Assembly: GCA_044432725.1 (NCBI GenBank)
Contig: JAWXUL010000007.1
Location: 62,001 to 126,000, forward strand
Direction: 5' to 3'
Source: JAWXUK01 sp044432725
Lineage (GTDB): Bacteria; Bacillota; Clostridia; Oscillospirales; Oscillospiraceae
DNA length: 64,000 nt
Shown in pieces: positions 42,460 to 49,432 of this stretch. The first letter of the stretch is position 1; the number at the start of each line of letters is the position of its first letter. The notes below the pieces were generated by a model. The model was not told the origin of the DNA. It made no database searches and saw nothing but the letters and a program-made list of their open reading frames with translations. Made by a program: the position numbers and the translations under genes.

Positions 42460-43149
42460 CTAGGGGTGGATATGAACAGGGACTTTTTCCTTGGGAGAAA
42501 GGGTATTTGGGGTGACAAAACAGTCTATTGCCAGTATTTCTACCCCTGCTTTTTCTGCAAGGATCAGGGCTTCCCCAAATTCTGGATGGGTTTTCCAGTT
42601 GGGACTTAATTGCTTCATCCCTTCCATCTGGACAATGAAGACAATACTGCCATGAAAGCCTTGTTTTTTTGCCTCCATGAGTTCTTTGATGTGTTTCACC
42701 CCACGGAGCGTGGGAGCGTCAGGGAAGCAAGCCAGACCCTTTTCTTCTAAGGTGACACCTTTGATTTCCACAAAGCCTTTGTTTCCCATTTCGTCTTCCC
42801 AATAGAAGTCAAAACGTGAATTACCAAAAGTTTTTTCCCCTTGCAGTAGAGAGAGGGAGGGGCGAAAGGCGCCTGACTCTGCCCATTCACGGAAGATTTT
42901 GTTGGGGGCTTGGGAATCAAGATTCACCAATAGATCTTCTTTGTACACAGCAATCAGGTCAAAACGGGTTTTTCGATTGGGATTTGTGGCTTCTTCTAAA
43001 AAGACTGTGGCGTTGGGGGTGAGGAGCTCTTTGCATCGACCAGTGTTTTTCACGTGGACCGTTTCCTCTATGCCATTGAGGAGCACTTTGGCGATAAAGC
43101 GATTGGGGCGAGCGAGGAAGGTGCCTTGGTGGATGGTGTGATATGTCAT
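42460..43149 (-). CDS. sfsA: SfsA homologue (sugar fermentation stimulation protein)
   Basis: 229 residues. FLARPNRFIAKVLLNG, VHVKNTGRCKELL, ETFGNSRFD-like KTFGNSRFDFYWED, FVEIKGVTL and FPDAPTLRGVKHIKEL match SfsA, a nuclease-like-fold protein of uncertain role once linked to maltose metabolism. ATG 43149 has GGAGA upstream; the open frame to 43269 adds no conserved sequence. Faces the alcohol dehydrogenase gene. Confidence 0.93.
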   Translation of the reverse strand: MTYHTIHQGTFLARPNRFIAKVLLNGIEETVHVKNTGRCKELLTPNATVFLEEATNPNRKTRFDLIAVYKEDLLVNLDSQAPNKIFREWAESGAFRPSLSLLQGEKTFGNSRFDFYWEDEMGNKGFVEIKGVTLEEKGLACFPDAPTLRGVKHIKELMEAKKQGFHGSIVFIVQMEGMKQLSPNWKTHPEFGEALILAEKAGVEILAIDCFVTPNTLSPKEKVPVHIHP

Positions 43150-43323
43150 GTTGATTCTCCATTGTTTTCTGACTAGATATGCTTCCATTTTAACATAATT
43201 TCCCCTTCTTGACAAGGAGGGATTTTTTCTGTATGATAGAATGATGAGAAGTGTCTCCTCTTCCCACAAAAGGGTTCAGAAAGAGAGCTGGCTTTTTCAA
43301 ATTCTGCAAAGGAGGAATCATTT

Positions 43324-43518
43324 ATGTCTTGTCCGAATGTGAAAGAATGTCCCTGCCCTAAAACAACCTGTCCCAATCATGGCATCTGTTGCCAATGTGT
43401 GGTAAAACATAAAAATACGGATAGTTTGCCTTTTTGTCTGTTTTTGGACAATGGGGGAGATAAATCAGTGACAAATTATTATAAAAAGTTAAAAGAGCGA
43501 TTTGAAGGTGAAACTTAA
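43324..43518 (+). CDS. Small Cys-rich protein (DUF6485-like)
   Basis: 64 residues with Cys at 3, 9, 11, 16, 22, 23, 25 and 38 in a pattern ECPCPKTTCPNHGICCQC, followed by HKNTDSLPFCLF. This resembles DUF6485 proteins common in Clostridia. The Cys set suggests a small zinc or metal knuckle; the role is unknown. Strong SD (GGAGG eight bases before ATG). The MATE gene follows 42 bp downstream, perhaps in the same transcript. Confidence 0.75.
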   Translation: MSCPNVKECPCPKTTCPNHGICCQCVVKHKNTDSLPFCLFLDNGGDKSVTNYYKKLKERFEGET

Positions 43519-43560
43519 TATAGAAAGCAAGGTAAGCCCTTGCATTGAAAGAGGTCAATC

Positions 43561-44913
43561 ATGACAGAAAATAAGCTTGCCACTCAATTTACTGGAAAAT
43601 CCATCTTCGCCTATGCACTGCCCACCATGGTGATGATGGTGTTTATGTCTCTTTACATGATGATCGATGGGATGTTTGTGGCAAAGTATGTGGATGAATT
43701 TGCCTTTTCTGCGCTGAATATCGTCTATCCTGTGATTTCCATTGTCCTTGCTTTGGGGCTTATGCTCTCGATTGGGGCAAGTGCTGTCATTGGCACTTTG
43801 ATGGGGGAAGGGAAAGAGGGAAAGGCACGGGAGTTTTTCACTCAAATTTATTTGGTGGGTATCCTGTTGGGGAGCGTTTGTTTGCTATTGACCCAAGTGT
43901 TTGTGGATGAAATCTTGCTGCTATTGCAAGCTTCTGCCCTATTGTATCCCTATGCCAAGGAATATTTGATTTTCACAGGATACTTTTTTATTTTTTCCAC
44001 CCTTCAAGTCTTTGCCCAAACTTTTTTCATCACAGCGGGGAAACCCCTTTTGGGCACGGTGGTTTGTGTTTTAGGTGGTTGTACCAATATATTTTTAGAT
44101 TGGCTATTCATCGCCAAACTCGGTTGGGGGATTGCAGGGGCTGGGATTGCCACGGGCATAGGCTTTGGGGTTCCTGGGCTGTTTTCCTTGGTTTATTTTG
44201 GGCTTAATCGGAAATCTTCCCTTTATTTTGTGCCGTTTCATTGGGATATGCCCAATTTCATCTTGACTTGTAGCAATGGTATGTCGGAATGTGTGACCAA
44301 TTTATCCGTTGCCATGACAACTTTTTTGTTCAATGTGATTTTGCAAAGACTTGTTGGGGAAGCTGGGGTCTCTTCTATCACTGCCATCTTATATATTCAA
44401 ATGTTTCAAATGGGGGTATATACAGGATTTTCCTTGGGGGTATCCCCGATATTAAGCTATAAATTTGGAGCCAAAGATTGGTCCCAGTTGAAAAAAGTAG
44501 TACAGAGTTCCTTTGTGATCCTTGGTATTTGTTCCTTTCTGGTGGTTTCCCTCTCTTTTCTCTTTGCAGAAGAGGCAATCGCTATTTTTATACCCAAAGA
44601 AAGTGATACTTTTCCCCTAGCGAAACGAGGCTTGTTGCTCTATACACTTGCCTATATTTTCATGGGATTCAATGTATTTTTCTCCTCCTTTTTCACAGCA
44701 TTGTCCAATGGAAAAGTATCAGCTTTGTTGTCTCTCACACGGAATTTTTGTTTTATCGTTCTGGGGCTTTTGGTTTTACCAGAAATTTTTCATACAGATG
44801 GGGTATGGATTGCCGTTCCCATTGCAGAGTTCCTCTCTTTTCTCATGGGAGGGTATTTCTTCCGCAAATATCAGAAGAAATACAGATATTATAGCAACTG
44901 GAAAAAAGATTAA
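43561..44913 (+). CDS. MATE-family efflux protein
   Basis: 450 residues, about 12 helices. FTGKSIFAYALPTMVMMVFMSLYMMIDGMFVAKYV is the MATE start, with the second half from FILTCSNGMSECVTNLSVAM. Exports an unidentified substrate. The last seven codons (Y-S-N-W-K-K-D) and the stop lie inside hairpin-array copy B, whose terminal repeat starts at 44890. The native C-terminus has therefore probably been replaced, with little effect expected on the membrane core. Confidence 0.9.
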   Translation: MTENKLATQFTGKSIFAYALPTMVMMVFMSLYMMIDGMFVAKYVDEFAFSALNIVYPVISIVLALGLMLSIGASAVIGTLMGEGKEGKAREFFTQIYLVGILLGSVCLLLTQVFVDEILLLLQASALLYPYAKEYLIFTGYFFIFSTLQVFAQTFFITAGKPLLGTVVCVLGGCTNIFLDWLFIAKLGWGIAGAGIATGIGFGVPGLFSLVYFGLNRKSSLYFVPFHWDMPNFILTCSNGMSECVTNLSVAMTTFLFNVILQRLVGEAGVSSITAILYIQMFQMGVYTGFSLGVSPILSYKFGAKDWSQLKKVVQSSFVILGICSFLVVSLSFLFAEEAIAIFIPKESDTFPLAKRGLLLYTLAYIFMGFNVFFSSFFTALSNGKVSALLSLTRNFCFIVLGLLVLPEIFHTDGVWIAVPIAEFLSFLMGGYFFRKYQKKYRYYSNWKKD

Positions 44914-45104
44914 GCCTTGTGGCTTAATCTTTTCGATTGAAAGCTTTGCTTTCAATCGCCTTGATTTTCTTAAGAAAATCAAGGTCAACTTGACTATTGA
45001 GCAAGATTGAATCAGAAATAATGAGAAAGTCATTATTTCTGTAAACAACAGCTTAGCTGTTGTTTATAAGTTTGACAAGGTCAAACTTAATTCAAGATGC
45101 TATA
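44890..45104 (+). mobile_element. Hairpin-array element, copy B (215 bp)
   Basis: Ends TATAGCAACTGGAA (44890-44903) and TTCAAGATGCTATA (45091-45104). Six hairpins: AAAAGATTAAGCC/GGCTTAATCTTTT (44904-44933), CGATTGAAAGC/GCTTTCAATCG (44934-44958), CCTTGATTTTCT/AGAAAATCAAGG (44959-44984). After a 29-nt spacer matching copy A at 27 positions come AGAAATAATGA/TCATTATTTCT (45014-45040), TAAACAACAGC/GCTGTTGTTTA (45042-45066) and TAAGTTTGAC/GTCAAACTTA (45067-45089). Stem differences from copy A occur on both arms, so pairing is kept. The first hairpin contains the MATE stop codon and may terminate that gene. Confidence 0.85.
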
Positions 45105-45242
45105 GAAGGAAAAGGGGTAGGCTTTGTTTTTCTACATCAGAGAGAGTTTTCTGTGAGGAAAAACTTTTATTCTGATTTCCCTTGAATAATTTCTTGTTTT
45201 ATGGTATGCTTTGTAGAGAATACATTTAAAAGGAGTTATGGC

Positions 45243-46139
45243 ATGGAAAAAATTAAATTCATCGCAGATTCTTCGGGAGATTTTTCACAGGAAGACATCA
45301 CCCGACTGGATCTACATATCGTCCCTATGGGCATTGTGGTCGAGGGGAAATTTTGCAAAGATCGTGTGGACTTTTCCCCTTCAGAATTTAATGAAATTTT
45401 GAAAACTTGCAAAGATGTTCCCACTTCTGCAGCAGTAAATCCAGAGGAATGGTATGAAGAGTTGCTACCCTTTGTGAAAAGTGGAGAGTATGACAGATTG
45501 ATTGTCACAGGGGTGGGACGCACCGTGTCTAGCACCCTGAATTCTGCTGTCCAAGCAAGGGAAAGATTGTTAGAAGAATTTCCAGAAGAAATGAAAAAAA
45601 TTGAAATCACCATCTATGATTCCAATATTTCAACCATAGGTTTCGGTGTGGGGATTGTAAAGGCGGCAGAGATGTACCAAGAGGGCAAAGGATTCGAGGA
45701 AATACATGCCTTCCTTTGTGATTGGTTTGATAATGTAGAGGTTCTTTTTGTTGCGTTTTCCTTTGATTTGCCCAAAAAATCAGGTCGCATCAACTCTGCT
45801 TCTGCCTATGTGGGGAGTATGTTAAATATTCGCCCTGTGATGGTTGTGAAAGAGGGGAAATTTACCCTCTTAGAAAAAGTCCGTGGAGATAAAAAAGTCC
45901 CCAAACGACTTTTGGAAATTGCACAAAAACGGATGCGAGAAGGAAGCGATTTTTTCTGTATGAACGGCACCCACCCAACCATAGAACCAGCTGTCAGAGA
46001 GCTGTTTGAAGCTGAGTTTGGGAAAAAGATGTACAGTATTTCTGAAGCCGGTCCTGCTATGACCTTAAATGGTGGCTGGGATATGTATTGTATCGGCTTT
46101 TTGGGGAAAGAACCCATTCCAGCGGGGAATCCTTTGTAA
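45243..46139 (+). CDS. DegV-family fatty-acid-binding protein
   Basis: 298 residues. IKFIADSSGDFSQEDI at the start, TSAAVNPEEWYEEL, VTGVGRTVSSTLNSAVQARERL and the C-terminal lipid-site region SGRINSASAYVGSMLNIRPVM fit DegV (FakB-like) proteins, which carry a fatty acid for phosphorylation by FakA. ATG 45243 has AAAGGAG upstream; earlier in-frame codons add nothing conserved. Stands alone behind the hairpin-array copy. Confidence 0.92.
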   Translation: MEKIKFIADSSGDFSQEDITRLDLHIVPMGIVVEGKFCKDRVDFSPSEFNEILKTCKDVPTSAAVNPEEWYEELLPFVKSGEYDRLIVTGVGRTVSSTLNSAVQARERLLEEFPEEMKKIEITIYDSNISTIGFGVGIVKAAEMYQEGKGFEEIHAFLCDWFDNVEVLFVAFSFDLPKKSGRINSASAYVGSMLNIRPVMVVKEGKFTLLEKVRGDKKVPKRLLEIAQKRMREGSDFFCMNGTHPTIEPAVRELFEAEFGKKMYSISEAGPAMTLNGGWDMYCIGFLGKEPIPAGNPL

Positions 46140-46167
46140 ATTTTTATTTTAGAATTAGTCAAAAAAG

Positions 46168-46203
46168 AAACCAGCGTACTCCATGGGAGCACGCTGGTTT
46201 TAT
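46168..46203 (+). terminator. Terminator of the DegV gene
   Basis: AAACCAGCGT...ACGCTGGTTT stem, with CTCC/GGAG continuing inside, then TTTT. Confidence 0.85.
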
Positions 46204-46213
46204 TGTTTGTTGT

Positions 46214-47041
46214 TTAGGAATCACTGGTGCCTAAGATTGCGTCCATGGCACCACCTGTGGATTCTACTTCATATTTTTCTAGTAGTTCGTCATAGCTCAG
46301 CTCGCCTTCACGCTCTGTGGTATTAAACTCGTTATAAGTCACAGTGTTTTTGGTTTCACTTTCGTCCTCTACAGCATTATTTTGTTGGACACCATGGGTG
46401 CCAGCTGCGGACATTGCAAGATATTTTCCAGCATAGTTAAAGGTAGAAGCGTCAGTCACCCATGATTGGCTGCTTAATTCAGCAAGATTTTCTGAAGAGG
46501 AATTACCCATTGCCCCGAGCATAGTGCTTAAGGTATTCATTTGGTTTGTCATCAAAAGAACACGATAGTCAACGTCCATCATATCATCATATTCAGACTT
46601 GTAGTTATTCACTAAGCTGTCTAAAGAATTGTCGTCTTCTTCCACATCAGCCTCATCCTCTACGTCAGCTTCAGCATCTACATCAGTGTCAGCGTCCACA
46701 TCAGTGTCAGCATCTACATCAGTGTCAGCGTCCACATTAGTATCAGTGTCTACATCAGCGTCAGCGTCTACATTAGCGTCAGCGTCCACATTAGTGTCAG
46801 CGTCCATATTAGTGTCTGTGTCCACAGTTGTATCAGTATTACCTGTCACATTTGAGTCAGTGCTTTCTTCTGCAGCAGCTGCGATAAAGGCAAGACCCTC
46901 TTCACTGGGGGTATAGCTGTCATAGCTACTTCTAGATGTTTGGACAGCCTCGTTGTTTTGTGTGGCTGTGCTTGGTGCAGTGACTGGGCGTGAAGGAGAA
47001 ACCCCAGTTAATGCGGTGTTATTTTGAATTCCTGTCATCAT
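46214..47041 (-). CDS. Acidic Asp-Ala-Asp-Thr repeat protein of unknown function
   Basis: 275 residues, no family recognised. The N-terminus is Ser/Thr/Asn-rich and without a signal peptide. Residues 73-133 are about nine hexads of the pattern D-(A/T)-D-(T/A)-(N/D)-V, then an acidic stretch to 137. The rest looks helical (LDSLVNNYKSEYDDMMDVDYRVLLMTNQMNTLSTMLGAMG) with an acidic end. Alternating Asp suggests Ca2+ binding, as in other DxDxD repeats. A sigma-28-type promoter precedes it, pointing to the motility regulon. SD GAGGAAA. Confidence 0.75.
   Translation of the reverse strand: MMTGIQNNTALTGVSPSRPVTAPSTATQNNEAVQTSRSSYDSYTPSEEGLAFIAAAAEESTDSNVTGNTDTTVDTDTNMDADTNVDADANVDADADVDTDTNVDADTDVDADTDVDADTDVDAEADVEDEADVEEDDNSLDSLVNNYKSEYDDMMDVDYRVLLMTNQMNTLSTMLGAMGNSSSENLAELSSQSWVTDASTFNYAGKYLAMSAAGTHGVQQNNAVEDESETKNTVTYNEFNTTEREGELSYDELLEKYEVESTGGAMDAILGTSDS
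46643..46825 (-). repeat. 18-bp tandem coding repeat
   Basis: About ten imperfect 18-bp units (type TCAGCGTCCACATCAGTG on the plus strand) encode the Asp-rich hexads. Copy number is likely to vary between strains by slippage. Confidence 0.85.
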
Positions 47042-47106
47042 GATTATTTCCTCTTTTCTACCTGAAAGTCAGGTGTATTTACGATACCTATAGTTCTCTT
47101 TTTATA

Positions 47107-47133
47107 TTATCGGCAGAGGGTTTGAAATGTTAA
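47107..47133 (-). promoter_or_regulatory. Sigma-28 (flagellar) type promoter of the acidic-repeat gene
   Basis: Minus strand: TTAA (47133-47130), 15-bp spacer, GCCGATAA (47114-47107). The -10 matches the consensus in full and the -35 in three of four bases (TAAA). Confidence 0.6.
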
Positions 47134-47173
47134 GGGATTGGGAAGGAATTTACCATAAATTTTTTTGAAACAC

Positions 47174-47202
47174 TAGACAAAGTTTGTAAATTGTGGTATA
47201 GT
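47174..47202 (+). promoter_or_regulatory. Predicted sigma-A promoter of the GGDEF/EAL gene
   Basis: TAGACA (47174-47179), 17-bp spacer, TATAGT (47197-47202), about 90 bases upstream of the ATG. Confidence 0.6.
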
Positions 47203-47293
47203 TATACTTGAATTAAAATAGGTAAATCATAGTGAGAAAGACCTATACTCCTTGTATTGAAATAGAAGGCGTATTAGAAAGTGATGGATATAA

Positions 47294-49384
47294 ATGGATT
47301 TTAAACAATTTTTCGAAGTACAAACCAACGATTGCAGTAATGCCACCTTTTTTATGGACTATGACAGTGGAGAATTGGTGTATTTGAACACAGCAATGGA
47401 GAAAAAATTTCAAATTTTCGAAGAATATACTGGAAAACAGGCAAGTGAGGTGATTCCTTATTTTCAGGATGTTTGTGGTTATGAAGATAAAACGAAACTA
47501 AAGAATTGGGAATCTCAGGAAAGTGTTTTTCTGAGTGAAATGCTTAACGCCAATTTCAGATCTCAAGTGATGGTTTGGGAGATGGAAGGCAGAAAATTTC
47601 TCCAAACGAAATATTTCCTTGCCCCCAACAGCGACAGAAGGAAAGAGGCAGAGGTTCTCTTTGAAAAAGCCATTGCTCGCTGTTTGGAAATTTTGAGCAA
47701 TAACAAGCAAAATTCTCCCATCGCTTCTTTTTTAGAATTATTAGGGGAATTTTATGCTTGTCAACACGCCTATATCCTTGAATTTGACAGCGAAAACAAA
47801 AGTGTCTCCAAAAGTTATTTCTGGTCTTATAATCAGAAAATGACCTCTGTGCCTATCAATCCCAATGTGCCCATGGATATTTTTGTCCATTGGCTTGAAA
47901 ATGATCACAATAAAAGTATCATCAATTTAGACAAAGAAGTCCATGATTTTAAAAATTTCAGCATCGAAGAAAAGATTTTGGATGAATTTAATCTGGACAG
48001 TGTGACTTTTGGGAAGCTATGGGATAAAAATGGGGTGTTAAAAGGTGTAGTCGGCTTGACAAATCGTGCAGATACCATGTACGACGACCGATTGTTACAA
48101 GCTGTTTCCCATTTTGTCATGGAACAATTTTCTCAAGGTGGGATTTTGGAAACCATCGAAGATATTAACGATATTGATCTTTTGACAGGGTTTTACAATC
48201 GGGAAAAATACACAGAAAAGTTGGCAGAATTGGAAAAAGAGCGTCCCAAATCTTTGGGTGTTTTGTTTGTTAATTTAAATGGTTTGAAAGTAACCAACGA
48301 GTATTTAGGATATGATGCAGGGGACGAGCAACTGACCAAGACCTCCTCCATCTTAAATGAGTATTTCTATGGTGCCTTTTATCGGGTGACAGGGGACGAA
48401 TTTGTAGGATTTGTTCCGGATTGCGAAGAGGCAGTTTTTGAAGAAACAGTGGATACCTTGCAAAAAAGACTGAAATTGCAACATCACGAGGCAAGCTTTT
48501 CCTTGGGACACAGTTGGGCAACAGGAAGTTTTACGATTTCAGAGCAAATCAAGATTGCAGATACTGTGATGGTGATTAACAAGCAATCTTTTTATGCAGA
48601 ATCCTTAAAAGACTCCCAAAAAATCACAAATACCATGTTACAAGATCTCTTCCGTGCTATTTCAGAAGACGAATTTTTGGTATACTTACAGCCACAAATC
48701 AATTTAAATACCGAGGAAGTGGTGGGGGCAGAGGCTCTTGTCCGTCGTTTTGATAAAAGAAATAATCAAATGATTTTTCCAGATAGCTTTATCCCACTGT
48801 ACGAGAAAAATTCAGTGATTCGCCATGTTGATTTGTTCGTACTACGAAAAGTTTGTAAAATTTTGAAATCATGGCAAGGCAAAGCGAAGCCGATTTCTGT
48901 GAATTTCAGTCGAGTCACTTTAATCGAGCATGGTATCGTCAAGACGATTGCGGATATCATTGATGAATACGGGGTACCTCATGATTTGATTATCATTGAA
49001 ATTACAGAACGGATTGGGCTGATTGAAAACGACGTGGCAACTTCTTTGGTAGAAGAATTTAAAAACAATGGGTTTCGTATTTCTTTGGACGACTTTGGTT
49101 GTGCCTATTCTAATATTGTTACCTTGGCACAAATCGAATTTGACGAAGTGAAAATTGATAAAAGTCTGGTGGATGATTTGATTACGAACCCCAAAAACAG
49201 AGTCATCGTGAAAAATATGTTGCTGATGTGTCATGAGCTAGAAAATACCCACACCTTAGCAGAAGGCATTGAAACAAAGGAACAAGCCGATTATTTGCGT
49301 TCTGTCAACTGCCATTTGGGGCAAGGGTACTATTACGCAAAGCCTATGCCCAATGAAGAGTTTTTTGAAAAATATATCAAATAA
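47294..49384 (+). CDS. Cyclic-di-GMP protein: PAS/GAF-like sensor, degenerate GGDEF, intact EAL
   Basis: 696 residues, soluble. A PAS-like segment (about 1-110, FFMDYDSGELVYLNTAMEKKFQ) and a GAF-like one (about 130-285) precede the GGDEF domain, whose motif reads TGDEF (366-370). The EAL domain (about 440-696) has EAL at 480-482, SVNFSR, ITERIGLIEND, LDDFGCAYSN, DKSLVDDL and AEGIET, the residues needed for phosphodiesterase action. It probably degrades c-di-GMP, with the altered GGDEF as a regulatory or weak cyclase site. SD is weak. Confidence 0.92.
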   Translation: MDFKQFFEVQTNDCSNATFFMDYDSGELVYLNTAMEKKFQIFEEYTGKQASEVIPYFQDVCGYEDKTKLKNWESQESVFLSEMLNANFRSQVMVWEMEGRKFLQTKYFLAPNSDRRKEAEVLFEKAIARCLEILSNNKQNSPIASFLELLGEFYACQHAYILEFDSENKSVSKSYFWSYNQKMTSVPINPNVPMDIFVHWLENDHNKSIINLDKEVHDFKNFSIEEKILDEFNLDSVTFGKLWDKNGVLKGVVGLTNRADTMYDDRLLQAVSHFVMEQFSQGGILETIEDINDIDLLTGFYNREKYTEKLAELEKERPKSLGVLFVNLNGLKVTNEYLGYDAGDEQLTKTSSILNEYFYGAFYRVTGDEFVGFVPDCEEAVFEETVDTLQKRLKLQHHEASFSLGHSWATGSFTISEQIKIADTVMVINKQSFYAESLKDSQKITNTMLQDLFRAISEDEFLVYLQPQINLNTEEVVGAEALVRRFDKRNNQMIFPDSFIPLYEKNSVIRHVDLFVLRKVCKILKSWQGKAKPISVNFSRVTLIEHGIVKTIADIIDEYGVPHDLIIIEITERIGLIENDVATSLVEEFKNNGFRISLDDFGCAYSNIVTLAQIEFDEVKIDKSLVDDLITNPKNRVIVKNMLLMCHELENTHTLAEGIETKEQADYLRSVNCHLGQGYYYAKPMPNEEFFEKYIK

Positions 49385-49423
49385 AAAAAGTTCTGAATCC
49401 TTTTTGGATTCAGAACTTTTTTT
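49383..49423. terminator. Bidirectional terminator between GGDEF/EAL and chemoreceptor genes
   Basis: AAAAAAAGTTCTGAATCC-TTTTT-GGATTCAGAACTTTTTTT: a perfect stem with A-run and T-run on either side, serving both converging genes. Confidence 0.9.
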
Positions 49424-49432
49424 ATGGAAAAG

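Noticed and set aside
46629..46916. Ser/Thr/Ala-rich repeat ORF on the plus strand
   Set aside because: It is the complement of the Asp-rich tandem repeat; the minus-strand gene has an SD, a promoter and non-repeat flanks.
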